Part shown: one piece after another, positions 1 to 12,289 of the stretch
How positions within the stretch are numbered: the stretch's first letter is position 1
How the letters are laid out: the number at the start of each line of letters is the position of its first letter
Source: Sepiola atlantica
Lineage: Eukaryota > Mollusca > Cephalopoda > Sepiida > Sepiolidae
Length of the DNA: 64,000 nt
Assembly: GCA_963556195.1 (NCBI GenBank)
Contig: OY744529.1
Location: 63,467,580-63,531,579, forward strand
Reading direction: 5' to 3'
Translations under genes and position numbers: made by a program
The notes under the pieces: generated by a model
The model's input: only the letters and a program-made list of their open reading frames with translations
Databases searched by the model: none
Told to the model about the DNA's origin: nothing

Positions 1-350
1 TCCTTGAAAAGAGGAAGAGAGAGGCAAAGACGAAACGAAAGACGAGGAAAGGGCATGAAACATAGAATTTATGTGAGGTGTGTCAAAACGAATGCTGGAT
101 CAACTTGCTACTTCCCCCATCCCTTTTTTTATGATTCCAAAATGGCTCTTCGTCGGCGCCTTTTATAACATCACATACAGAAGTCTCCTGAGAAAAAATA
201 TCAGATTTGTAGAGTGTTCAATGCAATTTTTTTACAATTTATTCACGTAAACAAAATATAGTAATTCTGAGATTTCGTTTTTTACTCTGGCCCGCGATTT
301 CCTTCCAAAAGTCTCATCTGGCCCTCACTCTGAAAAGGTTGCCCGCCCTG
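1..350 (-). mobile_element. hAT-like transposon terminal segment
   Basis: Read on the minus strand, the segment begins CAGGGCGGGCAACCTTTTC and continues with GGGCCAGATGAG and GCGGGCCAGAG. This resembles the terminal inverted repeat and subterminal GGGCC blocks of hAT DNA transposons (CAGGGGTGGGCAACC type). The element would extend leftward out of the window. No transposase is visible. The family call rests on the terminal motif only. Confidence 0.45.
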
Positions 351-2068
351 ATCTAAGGCAACGCCATGTCCATTATGATATCATCGAAGTCTTGATGAAG
401 AAAAAACAAAAATTTGCCCTTGCATTGAGACAAGTAAATAGGGACTTATGGAAATAAACTTTTTTATTAGTAAACTAAAAAACATTAATCAGAGAATTAT
501 AATCTACTTTCGATATACTAAATAAATACTAGAAATTATATTATTTGAAAACCATGACAATGTAAACCTCTAATATATAAAGGCAGTCTCTTTATCATCA
601 ATAGCTTTCTTCCTACAAAGTAGATAATTAAATTTGTTTTGATATAAACATACTTTTCATTCAACATTATAGCTGTTTATTTTTACTAAGCTAATCTTTT
701 GATGTCGCAAATCGAATTTACTTTTAGCTTTATAAATTTAAAGAACTCATGGATATTCCATGATTAAATTATAAATAACTACCAAAGATTAAAAATCAAA
801 ATTTTAGTTTAAAAAGTGAAGAGGATGGGGTGATAAATAGAAATACAAAAGAAACCAGATAAATCCAGTGAAGAGGAGGGGACAGACAGGAAAACAGAAA
901 ACAGTGTAGAGAGACAAAAGACAGATACATGGTCTGCGTCATGTTTATTAGACTTATAGAGAATGTTAGTTATTTCAGTTAATACATACTCTGGTAAGAA
1001 ACAGTTGATACACAGCCAGAAAACATTTAGAATTTTAGTGTTTTATAGAAACTCGTTGTGAGTGTGATAAAAATTAGTCTAGCATGTGCTGAAACTAAAA
1101 TATTCACCGTTTTTGTTCAAAATCCACTGATAAATAAAAACCTGACTGTTTCTACTAGACGATAGTTAAGGATTTTTTTCCAACTACTCGCAGTGACGAA
1201 ATAAATATGGAAAATGAAGTGGAAAATATTTTGAAAGATAAACAAAAGCGTAAAAAGTACAAATTAACTAATCTCTTTGCAACAACCATTGGAGAGACTC
1301 AAAGATTGGCAGCTAGAACGTAGTGTTATCAAACATTTTGCAACAACATTCAGAAACACTGGAAACAGAATTTGGTCAAATGCCTTAGAAAGTTCACCCA
1401 ATATACATAAATATATGTACATTATGCAAAATTGTATTAAAATTCTATTTTTTCCATCTATACCTAACCTAACCAATGACAAAAGTTGTATGCACAAACT
1501 GTTTATGTGGAGAATCTAGCTCCCTAAAAAGGGTCACTCTGGACAGGAAACAAATAAAAACTTGCCTAGTCTAGAAAGATTCCTGTTCCTCGAACTGGGG
1601 ACAGAACAAGAGATGGGTCTTACTCTTATGCAAAACAGATATTTTGATCTGGGTAGAAACTCAAACACAAATAATCTGGTTAGCTATTGTCCAACTTTAT
1701 AAGTTGGACAATTTATCTCACTGATAGTGTGATTAAAACCCCCAAATTCATATTCAAAATAAACAACAGTTTTCTAACATACTGATCAGTTGTATGTGAA
1801 CGATGTCCTAAGGTTAACTAATTTGCATATATTTTTGGAAACGGACATCTAATTAATTGACTATTCATTTTTATTGTTTTCTAATTCAATGACTGTTTTC
1901 AAATTCAATGATTGTTTTCATTTTATTTAGTTTATTTTTATATCATGGATAGAAACTTAATATTTTGAGTGAAAAGAGTCTTTCTAGTCTTTTCTGGTCA
2001 ATTTACTTCTAGGAATTACGATCCAGTTCTATATTAGAAATTAAAAACAAAGCATCACCCCCGCCCCG

Positions 2069-2099
<31 letters not shown>

Positions 2100-3619
2100 C
2101 ACATTGCGGCTAAGCAAACAATTCAGTGAGTATCCTCCCCGAACCACCCATTCAATAACTTTTTACAAATATTTTTTATATCGTGGAGTGAAAAGAGTCA
2201 TTCCAGTCCTTTGCGGTCAATTTACTTCTGAGGTTTGTTATTCTTGGTTTCCTTAATTGTTCCGGGCAACACCGGAACATTGGTTTCACTAGTTTGCTTT
2301 TTTTATATAACTATATTAGTTGTAAACACCATACAACACAATTTCATGGTTCAACTTTTTTATTGTTTCTCTGGCCAGAGAAAATATTGTGTAAACCATG
2401 GTATTAATTGCCATTCTCTTATTCAACACTAGTTTGGTAAAATTTGCACATATATTTATCTTTTAAAGTTTTGTCGGGAATACTAGACTGATTCACATCC
2501 TTCCGAGCAAATATAATGATTGTCTTCAACAGTCGCTAGAGAGTTTGAGGAAGTGTAAACTTTTTGTGCCATAAAAGTGTTTACAGTTTAATGAAAATGC
2601 AAGAATTTTAAAAACATGGTATTCTCTAGGTAAATCTCATGCTAGGTATAAAATGTATTGAAAAATAATTCTGAATTTTGTATTTTTTTTTCTACATGTT
2701 CAACCTAATCTGTTTTTATCCTGATGTGTAATGTACACCTGTTATTAAGGCTTGACAAAGACCTTTTTACGTTTTGAACTAGCACCATATAATTATTATC
2801 ACAGGGTTAGCGATTATAAAGTTAAATATCTAAAGTGCACATAAAAGAAGAGAGAAACACAATGTATGCAATACTAGCAGGCTTGCTTTAGAAAATGATC
2901 AGAGATTTCCATTTTAATTATTATAAAAAAATAATTTTTTTTTAATTAGTTAAAAAAAAAAAAAGACATTAAAATAATTATTTTTAGAAAATTCATTGTC
3001 ATAAAATATAATGAAATTGAAAACATTGTAAATAATCCCCCCTCCCAAAGGCAACACTGTTTTTGTTTATCAGTGTCAATGATAAAAACAAAATATCATA
3101 TGACTTATTTTCTTTTATCCACATCAAAAGTGATAGATTTATTAAAAATTCAATTTCAATGCATTTTTTAATTTAATTTTATTTTTTTTACTATTAACGA
3201 TTCTTTTTAATGATGTGCTAATATGACTGCATTTTTTTTTGGGGGGGGGGGGGGGGGCATTGTCCAGAATAGGGTTGCAAAGTTTTATATGACTCCTGCA
3301 GGGAGTGATGTTAAAAAGACCCTTGTGATTTTCTCTATCTTTTTTTTTTTTTTTTTCTTTTTAAATCACATGACGGCAAAATTATCATTTCAAAATACAC
3401 TTCTAGTAACTTTCATATTTACTTCGTACAACTCTGATAAGATTATGAATGCATCAGTCAAAAGTTTTGGACGGTTACAAAATGATGTATAAAAAAATAT
3501 TAAAAATGAAAAAAAACAGTAAATGAGAATACATTTCATTAGAAATACTACAAGAATCAACTGACCATTTGTATGAAATCAGCACTTTTATTTATTCAAT
3601 TATTTTTTTTACTATCACC
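351..3619. other. No gene seen; AT-rich spacer
   Basis: No supported coding sequence or RNA gene was found. Short stretches near 430-450 resemble the tail of the U2-headed repeats seen elsewhere (caagtaaatagggact). Homopolymer tracts occur at about 2066-2090 (C then A) and 3231-3257 (T then G), and poly-T near 3340. A near duplication of about 50 bases (aaaagagtc-type text followed by ggtcaatttacttct) occurs at about 1970 and 2190. Short open frames here have no recognisable motifs. Confidence 0.5.
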
Positions 3620-4200
3620 ACTCATCAAGGCTTATAAGTATCTGTTGACATTGGATTTGAAAACAACTATGTTGTAGTCTGCAAGAAAGTAGTCCTGTAT
3701 TTCACAGATGAGAAGTTCTTGAAAACGAACTGTTTGTGTAAATTTCACCTGATGCTAAGCCCACAGAACAAGAGAAAGTTCTTTTTTTTTTACAAAAGGG
3801 TCACCACTTATCAAGGCCGAAGACCACTTGAGGATAAAGTTTAATGAGATGGAATGATAGCTAGTTTAAAGGTGAAGAACCTTATGAGAGGATTGAGGAA
3901 GATTAATGGAATGAACTAGGTTTGTTTGCTTGTGGGGATGATATATGACAGGAATTTGTTTATATTGGATTTCAAGATGACTATGTTGCAGTCTGCAGTG
4001 AAGCAGTTTCACACCAAAGTGTTTCACAAAGAAGCTTTGTTGGTGAAAATTTCGCCTGATGCTACGTACACGGAGGAAGAATGGAAAGTTCTTTTCAATT
4101 GTGGTAGAAAAGACGAGTTCTTGTAAATGTCTTACAAATGTACAGGAATTGTAATACGTAAATAATTCATTAATTAATACAATTTTTTTTGTTGTCCTGT
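3620..4200 (-). pseudogene. Jockey/CR1-like LINE 3'-end fragments (two pieces)
   Basis: Two overlapping copies of the same text occur at about 3620-3800 and 3805-4200. They match the region at 12545-12900. On the minus strand one frame of the 12.7-kb copy reads RLWNTLLWDCF followed by IFKSSVNKYLS, the C-terminal pattern of Jockey/CR1-type LINE ORF2 proteins (RLWN-LP then FK-VN-L). Here that frame is broken. The 3' untranslated part, which warns of a TTGATAAGTGGTGA-type tail, is shared. Clade assignment is tentative. Confidence 0.5.
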
Positions 4201-4220
4201 ACCAGGGAAACAAGTGACAC

Positions 4221-5189
4221 ATTGTTATCAGTTAAAACTGATTAATCACCATTATGAGAGGCCCATAAGATAAGGTAATTTTGAAACAATACATACGATT
4301 GGACTTCAGCATGAAATAATGACACCATCATTATATGTATGAGCAAGTGTTTATCATTCTAACGATTTCTTACACACTCTTTTTAAAGTCTAAACTGATT
4401 TTGTTTCAAAGAAAAGAGTTAAAAATAATATTTTAAACATTTAAAATGGAGTACTAGTTTAGGAAAGGGTGCAGAGTATTTTTTTTAAAAAAACATTGGG
4501 ACCCAGCAACTTAGGCTTATTGAAATATTCAATTTTTGATTTGATACTAACAACTAGCTGTAGTAAAAGAAATAATGACTGACTTGTTTACGAAGAAATG
4601 GAAAATAATTTCAGTGACGTTCATTTTGTAAGCAAATTATTTTGTGAAATAGATATTTTTAAAAAGTTTGTGCTAGTACTTGATATTAATCGATTATTAG
4701 CAAAGAATAAATAATGTGTAAACTTCTCTTTAAATGTTAAAAAATATAAAGTGTCTTTCGATATTTATTTTTGTAAGAAGTCAAGGGTAATAATTCATAA
4801 CCTGATTACTTCCCTTTAATATTTAAGAATAATTGGGGAGTAAAGGAATCTCCACTTCAAATTTTTTTCAGAAAGAAACTGACTCAAAATAAAACATATT
4901 CCTACCAACAACATAGTGGAAGATAGAAACGAAACATTATGCTAGTTCAAATCAAGTATCAATATGTCAGACAGATTGCTGTTTGGGTCTGACTTTGAAA
5001 ATATGGCAAGATGACTTTATATGTTAGGTATCTAAAGGATAAACATTAGCACTGAAACTTAAGGTAATAAATTGCAGCTTAAAATCCAATTTACTCTCAG
5101 AACACAATCAAAACTTTGTATGTAAGGGTCCCCGATAAGATCAATTTATCTTTCTCCCACAAGGTAAGATGTTACACAAGGTCGGGAAA
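4221..5189. other. No gene seen
   Basis: AT-rich sequence without a supported gene, RNA or repeat boundary. Nothing here could be tied to the repeats recognised elsewhere in the window. Confidence 0.4.
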
Positions 5190-5490
5190 GTGGGATTTGA
5201 AAAGCCAGCGCCTGAGAAGGTGAGCACTCTGGCCTACAAAAAATGCCTGGGCAGCTCCGTCGGCATTCCCCGGTAGGGGTGCCTCAGGCAGTAAGCTATA
5301 AACTTACTCCTCCCCAAAGAGGGGAGGCAAAGCCTGGGAGGGTGGACCTCCTAGAACTGCACAGGACAGACCCATAGACCGGCGTAAATCAAGCCCCGAA
5401 GGCCAAGACAATACCAGTATATGGGGTGTAGTATCCATCGGAACAGATACTATACTTTGATCTTGGCCAAAAGGCCGAGAATGTATTTAG
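5190..5490 (-). mobile_element. SINE-like repeat with U2 snRNA-like head
   Basis: On the minus strand, positions 5481-5441 read TTCTCGGCCTTTTGGCCAAG then ATCAAAGTATAGTATCTGTTC. This is nearly the 5' end of spliceosomal U2 snRNA, which reads TTCTCGGCCTTTTGGCTAAG then ATCAAGTGTAGTATCTGTTC. The match then stops: there is no Sm site and no 3' stem-loop of real U2. Instead a GC-rich body follows with CACCCTCCCAGGC, a CCTCCCC-tttgg-GGGGAGG hairpin and GGCATTTTTTGTAG. The body recurs in the opposite orientation at 7240-7395. A U2-derived retroposed element fits better than a functional U2 gene. Confidence 0.6.
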
Positions 5491-5767
5491 ACAAATACAT
5501 TCCTAGGGAACATTTATTTCTATATTAAATAAAAATTACATCCTTTGGAATGTATTTACCTTAGGCATGGCGCCCGCTATGGAAGGGGGGAGGGAGGAGG
5601 GGATAACCGAGACAAAAGGCCAAGAAACTCTATTGATAAGATCAATCTTACGGCGTTTAGGGCAAAACGAATTTCACCAAACCTAAGAGCCAGAAAAAGG
5701 GAGTTTATGCTAAACAGATGCGAGAAAACAATCTCCGAATCATTCCATTAAAACATGCAATAAGAGG

Positions 5768-6190
5768 ACAGCAGAATTTAACTCCTCCTCACATGTGAGC
5801 ATAAAAGAGGGATGAATATTGGCCAGCAATGTGAAGAATTCATTTGCATCTTCGTCACTATCAAAAATGCAAAACTTGTCATTTACATAGCAGAAATAAC
5901 ACAAGATCATATAGGACATGCTTATGGAGTCCTACAAAACTTTTCGGTTAGAGCTCGGGCTAAAGTTTCCCATAGCAACCTCATCGATCTGCCGATACAT
6001 AATATTGAAGTTGAATTCAACTGAAGGAGTTCAATAAAAACCTCTTCAGAAATATGAGGGAGATAAAGCACCATTATATAGGGCACGAGCACATATTTCA
6101 ATAACTTCCTGTAATGGAACACAAGTGAATAGACTTTTGATGTCAAAGGAACACACAAGATTATTACCACTAATAGTAGGTGTCACAAAA
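5768..6190 (-). pseudogene. Penelope-like element reverse transcriptase fragment
   Basis: Conceptual minus-strand translation with frame changes gives CSFDIKSLFTCVPLQEVIE (RT motif A region), NIMYRQIDEVAMGN (motif B, normally QxDGxxMGSPL) and CYVNDKFCIFDSDEDANEFF (motif C, normally YVDDTF), then NIHPSFMLTCEEE. This order is typical of Penelope/Poseidon-type PLE reverse transcriptases. At least one in-frame stop and several frameshifts are present. The second-to-last catalytic Asp of YVDD reads Asn, so the copy is dead. It is a different PLE lineage from the one at 26.9-29.6 kb. Confidence 0.75.
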
Positions 6191-6199
6191 CAGTCAGTT

Positions 6200-7235
6200 T
6201 AGTGTGTGAAAATGGGTAAATAAGGAAATTCCCCTCAATTTCAACTTGTGATAACTCATTTATTGTTTGGGTTATTTTGATAAAATTTGGATGGAAACAA
6301 CATTCAATCTTTTCTCTTCATAAATGTACAGTTCTTTCTCTTGTGACACTAATAGTTTTTTTTCCAGGTTACTTCAAGTTAGGTTACTATTTTCAGTGAC
6401 GGTAATGAGATTTTGCCCAATGTTTAGACTGTTTCATCTAATAATTATGTCTTATGAACATTCAAATTTGCGCTTTCATGTCATTTTTGTACATTTTTTC
6501 AAGAGATACTGGGATTTTGTCCAATGTTTAGGTTATAATTATTGCTTTCATTATGATTAATTTTCATTTATCACAAGATGACATTACATTTGTAAGGATT
6601 TTTCACTTGTTTAAAGACTGCATCTTTAGTTATACACTGAAATTTGACTTCTGGACCAATAGCAAACAAGATGGCAAATTTTCTAATTTCCAACAAACTT
6701 TGAAGTCATAATTCAATGGCTAATTATGCTACAAAAATAATTCTTTTTTATCATTGTTTATGTTTTGCAAAGCAAAACAAACAATGATATCAAATTTTCC
6801 CACAGTAAATGTTTTTGGATATAATGAAAATAAAATATTGGTTTGGGATAGCTACTAATGAACATTGTTAGAAAAAGTGAAAGAATTACGGATATAATAT
6901 TTATTATGTATAGGCTGCAATTAAATAGAAAGAATTAGTTTAAGGAGAACATCATCTTCATAAGTGTTTGGTAATCCATACAAACAAGGTCAGATTGAAC
7001 CATGGGGTCCAATAATTTTGCTGATATCAATGTGAAAAATCCTATTTTTAACCACCTTCAATAAATACTTCTGAAAACTTAGTTCAATTTTATGCGTCCT
7101 ATCACATAGGTTCACTGGAACCAACGAGATAATAAATTTGTTGGTATCATTCAAAATACACACCATTTTCTTGACATAGCATTCGAGTTCTCATCAGTTT
7201 CCATTGTCTTACACTTCTTACATACAGAGTGGTCT
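6200..7235. other. No gene seen
   Basis: AT-rich sequence. A self-similar block (ttactattttcagtga..., gggattttgtccaatgttta) occurs twice near 6370-6530 as a loose tandem duplication. No gene, RNA or element boundary is supported. Confidence 0.4.
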
Positions 7236-7239
7236 TGCT

Positions 7240-7395
7240 TCAGTAGTCCTAAGAGGTTCACCCTCCCAGGCTTTATTTTCTCTCTTTAAAGGGTTTAGTT
7301 TATAACTAATCGCTTGAGGTGCTCCTGGGAATGCTGACGGGGATGCTCAGGCATTTTTTGTAGTCCAGTGTGCACTTCTCCAACACTACATACTG
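7240..7395 (+). mobile_element. Second copy of the SINE-like body (no U2 head)
   Basis: The text from CACCCTCCCAGGCTTT through GGAATGCTGACGGGGATGC to AGGCATTTTTTGTAG matches the body of the minus-strand repeat at 5190-5440, here on the plus strand. The U2-like head is absent or lost. It supports the idea that the body is a dispersed unit rather than a unique flank. Confidence 0.55.
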
Positions 7396-7479
7396 ATCAT
7401 CACTTTGGTGTTGGTAACATTCACTCTGAGACTTTTACTTCCCATAGCATTCCTCAATCCTTAACATATAGACCGTCTA

Positions 7480-9470
7480 TTGTTTCACGGGCAAATACTA
7501 AATCATCAGCATAAAGCATCTCTTCCAGAACTACCTGTCTGTGGAACACAATATCGCGGGGCTGCTTCCCAGCTAACTACAACAATTGTCGTTTTCAAGT
7601 GAAATGTTAAATTCTTGTTGAACAGTCCTCTTAAATAATAAAATTCTGCCCAGTTTAAACCATCATTACCAATCCTCAAGGTGTTGTCTCACGGTCCATC
7701 TGACAAACTCATTAACCCTTATCCTCAAGTGGCCCTTGGGCCTTGATAAGTGCCAACTCATTAGTACATAAAAAAAAAGACAAATCTCCCTGAACAATGC
7801 TTCTAAGACAGAAATGAAAAACAAATGGCTCGGTACAAACCACTGATGTACTCCCACTTAAACATTAAAGCTGTTACTAAATTTGCTGTTTATTCTAACA
7901 TAATTTTGTGTACATTGATTTAGCAACCTTCACTAACCACTCGTTTGCATCTCATTTATGCAACGCTCACCAAACAACATCTCTATGCATTATGTTTCAG
8001 AAATTTTCAGTTGAGTATTCATAACTTGTATTATTCAGACTACTGTTCTCATCTTGGATGTTATTCACACATTTCGGACTATATAACCTCCAACCTTCTT
8101 TAGATGCATCATGTCGAACTAGGGAATCTGTACAGAATTTTGAATGGAACCCTTTATTTGAGTAATAATCAGTTCTAAGTGACAGTCTTCTGGAAGTTGA
8201 AGGTTCAATCCTCAATACAGGTGATACTAAGAATACAATTACAAATTATTTAAAACTTCTATCTGGTTATGACTGATGGAACGAGAATAATCTACCTCCA
8301 CGGATTAAATAAAGGGTTCCATTCAAAATTCCATACAGATCCCAGAGTTTAACAAAATGCACCTGAAGGTCAAAGGTTACATTGATTGAACCATGAGAAT
8401 AACATCTAAGATGAGAACAGTAGTCCAAATAATCCAACAGCTCTTGGCACTGTCAAAAGCTTTCTCCAAATCCACAAAAGCAAAATACAGGTTCTTCTTA
8501 CTAAGATACTTCTCTTGCATTTCTCAGAATATATATAGCACCAGTGGTACTTTGCCTAGGCATAAAACCAAACTGCATTTCATCTATGTTTATCTGATTT
8601 CTTATCAATTATTCTCCCAACCATCTTCAGAACCTGATCTATCAACTCTGTAATTACCTCTATCCGGAGCTTCTCCTTTACCCTTGTAACAGTTCACAAT
8701 TGTACTAAGATACCAGGCTTTCAATACAACCTCTACTTTCATGATCTGATTTTTCAAGTCTGTGATCATCTCAATGCCTATTACATTCGCAGCCTTCAAC
8801 ATTTCTGCAACAATGCCTGGGAGTCCTGCAGCCTTACATTTCTTCATCTTACTCAACTTCCTGAACCATTTCTTTCTTAATTCTTATAGCTGGACAAGAA
8901 ACTGTTTCTGAAACTTCTAAATTTTCTTGGTCCCATGAAATCTCAGTATTCAACAATCTCTTATAATAGCATTTCCAAGAATCCTTCTGATTCTGTTCAT
9001 TTGTTGCTAACACCCCACTGTCATTTTGAATGTACTTCTCTCCAATAACTTGCATATTTACCATCTGTTTAGCTATCCTGAATACGTCATTCTTCTGGTC
9101 ATCGTAGTATATCTGGAAACCTAACTCCTTCAACTCTTTCGTTTCCACTTTTCTTTGATACAATTCTCAACTTCCTCATACCACCACCATCCCGCCCTAT
9201 ATCTTGGGGGATCTTTCGTCCACTCACATTGTATCCTTCAACTTCTTCCACCCTTCAACATCTTCCACTGTTCTTCCACAAGTGGATCTGGTAACCAAAC
9301 TCTCATCATTTAGTCTCTAAACTCACTTGTGTCACAATTTCTTCACCAGGTATTGCTTTCACAGTTTTCTGTCCCTTTTCCTAATCAACAGATAACCTAC
9401 TTGAGTCTTCACTGTACCAGATTCATACATAATTAGATGTTTTTCCTAAAAAAGGTGCTAACAACCAACA
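7480..9470 (-). pseudogene. RTE-like LINE reverse transcriptase, interrupted
   Basis: Minus-strand pieces appear in LINE order. A linker region is at about 9320-9140. RT N-terminal text is at 8856-8605, with MKKCKAAGLPGIVAEMLKAA and LSTIVNCYKGKGEAPDRGNY (the usual KAAGPDGI and CYKGKG-NYR blocks). A degraded FGFMPG-like and FVDLEKAF-like stretch lies at 8600-8440. The LYADDLVFARET motif C is at about 7530-7485. About 800 bases at 7620-8430 separate the last two and carry unrelated repeat sequence. Many frameshifts and the interruption make it a relic. The family is common in molluscs; RTE is the best guess. Confidence 0.7.
7665..7860 (+). repeat. LINE 3'-end copy inside the interrupted RTE-like LINE
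   Basis: The plus-strand text CTCATTAACCCTTATCCTCA and CCTTGATAAGTG matches the reverse complement of the 3' tails at 3.8 kb and 12.56 kb. It sits in the 7.6-8.4 kb block that splits the RTE-like LINE, so it probably arrived after that LINE. Flanking inverted text (aaccctttatttgagt near 8150, aaagggttccattcaaaatt near 8310) shows further rearrangement. Confidence 0.45.
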
Positions 9471-10123
9471 TGTCCATTGCAAGACCAAATTCTAAAATTC
9501 TTTCTCCTTCTGCATTCCTATCACCATATCCATTTCCATCCATGCACCCCCCCCCCCAAAAAAAAATAAATAAATCACCAAGATGACAATTAAATTTCTT
9601 AAACTTGAATACAAAAGTTGATGTAAGATCTTAACGCGGGTAGCTTTTAACACTCGGTTTGGAAAGAACCTCAGATTAGATTCTATACTCATTTTTTAAG
9701 TATGGAATAAAAAACAATATAATCAAGGGAAGCGTGAGAGCGCTCTATCCCTTAATAGACTATATGAATGGCCTATGCTGAAAATCTCATTTCTTTGATC
9801 AATCATAACTCAAAAACCAATAAACCAAATTAGTTAAAATTTTGCACAAAATTTTTATTTGATAGATTCTATAAGTGTGTAGAATTTCAGCATCATTAGT
9901 CAAGGCAACCCAGAGATCCAGAAAGTTCAATCATGAAATTATGTTATCTGTGTGTACCACCCTGTATCTCATCAACTATTTGATGGATTCAGCTGATTTT
10001 TGGCAAAGATAGAGGTTCTAGGGTCTAGTTGATGGCATTTTAATTTCAGTTTACCATATACCTTGATTAGTCAAACTATGAGAAGGCATTGTATTGAGGC
10101 ATAGCCTTTACAAAAGTAGTGAC
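9471..10123. other. No gene seen
   Basis: Homopolymer C10/A9 near 9548-9568, otherwise AT-rich. The stretch at 9780-10070 reads like a degraded dispersed repeat, but no boundary, coding frame or family could be assigned. Confidence 0.35.
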
Positions 10124-10510
10124 ATTCCATGAAAAATGGCAGTATACTGAAATCATATACCCTTAATAGGGTTAAGATGAAAATTTATATACACTAAATG
10201 TACAAAAGCAAGGAAATTCCCAAATTTTTACACTTTTATTGTCATTAAGGGTATATGAGCACAACAGGGCTATGTATTTTACTGGTAGGAATTTTTCTTC
10301 AGCGCACCTCATACACTTCATCCATAGAGATTTATACTGTAGTGATGTGATAATGAAATGGTTTGGTTGATATGTAGTCATACCCTTAATGACAATAAAA
10401 GTGTAAAAATTTGGGAATTTCCTTGCTTCTGTACATTTAGTGTATATGAATTTTCATCTTAACCCTATTAAGTTCATATGATTTCAGTATACTGGCATTT
10501 TTCATGGAAT
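10124..10510. mobile_element. Fold-back (MITE-like) element with about 135-bp arms
   Basis: The left arm starts ATTCCATGAAAAATGGCAGT and runs to about 10258. The right arm is its near-perfect reverse complement and ends ACTGGCATTTTTCATGGAAT at 10510. About 120 bases of unrelated spacer lie between. No coding capacity is present. The structure fits a non-autonomous inverted-repeat transposon. A target-site duplication was not resolved by eye. Confidence 0.75.
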
Positions 10511-10672
10511 AACAGTAAAAATTGATTTTAAACTAGATCAGTTTATTAATAGATATGAATTTATTAAAAAAAATAACATATAAATCACTTCGCAAACTCA
10601 AGTCAAATAAAGACAACAGACGTTGCGCGTGCGCGCACACACACACTGCTCAATATTATTTAAGAGAGCTTT

Positions 10673-10868
10673 AAAACAATAAATGTGACTAATCTTAACA
10701 CTTTACTGCAGTTTCATGTATCATCCAATCATCGGAAATGCATTAATAAATTCCTGAATACAAATTCAAACTATTAAAATATAAAAACGTTAGGGAGTTT
10801 ATTAATACGCTTTTTATGATTGGATGGACCATGAAACTGCAGTATAATATAAGCTACATTTATTGTTT
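10673..10868. mobile_element. Short fold-back (MITE-like) element
   Basis: Outer inverted repeats AAACAATAAATGT (10673) and ACATTTATTGTTT (ending 10868) enclose inner inverted repeats CTGCAGTTTCATG and CATGAAACTGCAG, then CATCCAATCAT and ATGATTGGATG. The arms are interrupted by small differences. Length is near 196 bp and no frame codes for anything recognisable. Confidence 0.65.
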
Positions 10869-11134
10869 ACTAGACATACCCGTGACCTATCAGGTTACAA
10901 CCACTATTTATTCTACTTTGATTTCATTTGGAAATTCATAAACTGTTACGAGAGTTTGAATTACTTACTGGAGAGTTTGAATTACCTACTAGATACCACA
11001 CTCGAGTGTCTTCTGTTTCTCTGCACGAGGGTTTGTCAGGACAACCTGACATGAGGATACTTCACCCTACAAGTAAACTTTGACCAAATATTCAATATAA
11101 CAGTATTCTGAAGCCCAAATAAGATCCCCTCGAC

Positions 11135-11400
11135 ACTAGCTTATACAAGGAATGGTACACCTTCTTGTGATGTTACTTCAAGTAATAGAAGTTAGCTGGA
11201 TACTCCACCAGACCAGATGAATTCTTGTCCTGTAATCCGCTAAGACCAAAAGAAAGATATGCTATAACATAGTTAACTGGTTAAGAGGGAAAATTAATGT
11301 TCTTCAGTTCTTCATCAACTCAACGTAGAGGTGAATCTTGATTGAACACTCGGATATTTATGTATCTCATATAGAAATCAAGTGTTAGCCCCAGTAAGGG
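11135..11400 (+). repeat. Dispersed repeat family B, copy 1
   Basis: The text AGCTGGATACTCCACCAGAC followed by CAGATGAATTCTTGTCCTG, and later ATCAAGTGTTAGCC, is shared with 50705-50985 in the same orientation over about 260 bases. No protein is encoded. It is a dispersed element of unknown class, probably a SINE or a transposon end. Confidence 0.6.
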
Positions 11401-11519
11401 GCCTTTTGATGTCTGAGAACTTACTTACTGAAGTAAAATGAAAACAAGCGAAAAAGTTCAAACATTCTTCTCCCATGACTAAAACTCTTTACTTTTGTAT
11501 TCTTCTTCTTATATTATTG

Positions 11520-12110
11520 GTCTCCCGATTTATAAAATCGGGGGACTTATGTTTTGAGGCATGTCCGTTCGTCCGGATTTTTCTCCGCAACCATCCATTG
11601 AATTTCTGAAATTTTGCATGAAGTTGTAACTTTGGTCGGGTTAGAAAGTGACATTCTCCAATTTTTGAAAAAAAATCTGGTTAGCCCGAAATGGTAAAAA
11701 ATGACATTTTTTGCCCCATAACTTTTCATCCATCCATTCAATTTCTCTGAAACTTGGCCAAAATGTGGAGGCAATTGTTCCTAATAGAAAATAAGTATCG
11801 CTGACCTTGAAAAAAATCTGATTCGTGCCCCCAGGTGGTCAAAAGCCCCCTAAAATGGCAAAAAATGACCCTTTTCTCCCATAACGTTTGATCCATTCAT
11901 TCAATTTTTCTGAAACTTGGCCAAAATGTAGAGGCAATTGTTCTGGATATAAAATGAGCATCCTTGACCTCAGAAAAATTCTGTTCGCGCCCCCAGGTGG
12001 TCAAAAATGCCCCAAATTGCTTAAATTTATTGCATTTTACACTTGCCACATCGAGTCACAGAGGGGGACCACGCACGCACGCACGCACGCACGGCTTGTT
12101 GTTGTACGGA
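11520..12110. mobile_element. Helentron/DINE-like element with about 163-bp internal tandem units
   Basis: The left end has a short palindrome (CCCGATTT-ataa-AAATCGGGGG). Two internal units share CCATAAC-TTGATCCAT-TTCAATTT-CTGAAACTTGGCCAAAATGT and GCCCCCAGGTGGTCAAAA. Their starts are 163 and 162 bases apart (11715/11878 and 11827/11989), and a more diverged partial unit precedes them. The right side ends in (CACG)n at about 12070-12093. Internal 160-bp repeats plus a microsatellite and a terminal hairpin recall Helentron-derived non-autonomous elements (DINE/pearl type). That class assignment is inference. Confidence 0.45.
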
Positions 12111-12289
12111 AGTATTATTCTTTATTCTTATATAAAAGTAAAGAGACTTATTATGCCATCTACTTTACATGCGTGTTTGGTGTTGGATACATATATAAAG
12201 TAGATGGCCACATTGAAAAAGGTCACTCCTTCTCGCTAAATGCTCACAGAGACATTAAGAAATGTTAGAGAGTGGTTGAATCAATAAAG

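Noticed and set aside
5441..5481. Functional U2 snRNA gene
   Set aside because: Only the first 40 or so bases match; the branch-site loop context, Sm site and 3' stem-loops do not follow.
12060..12095. CRISPR-like or regulatory role for (CACG)n
   Set aside because: It is a simple 4-base microsatellite; there are no spaced repeats anywhere in the window that would make a CRISPR array.
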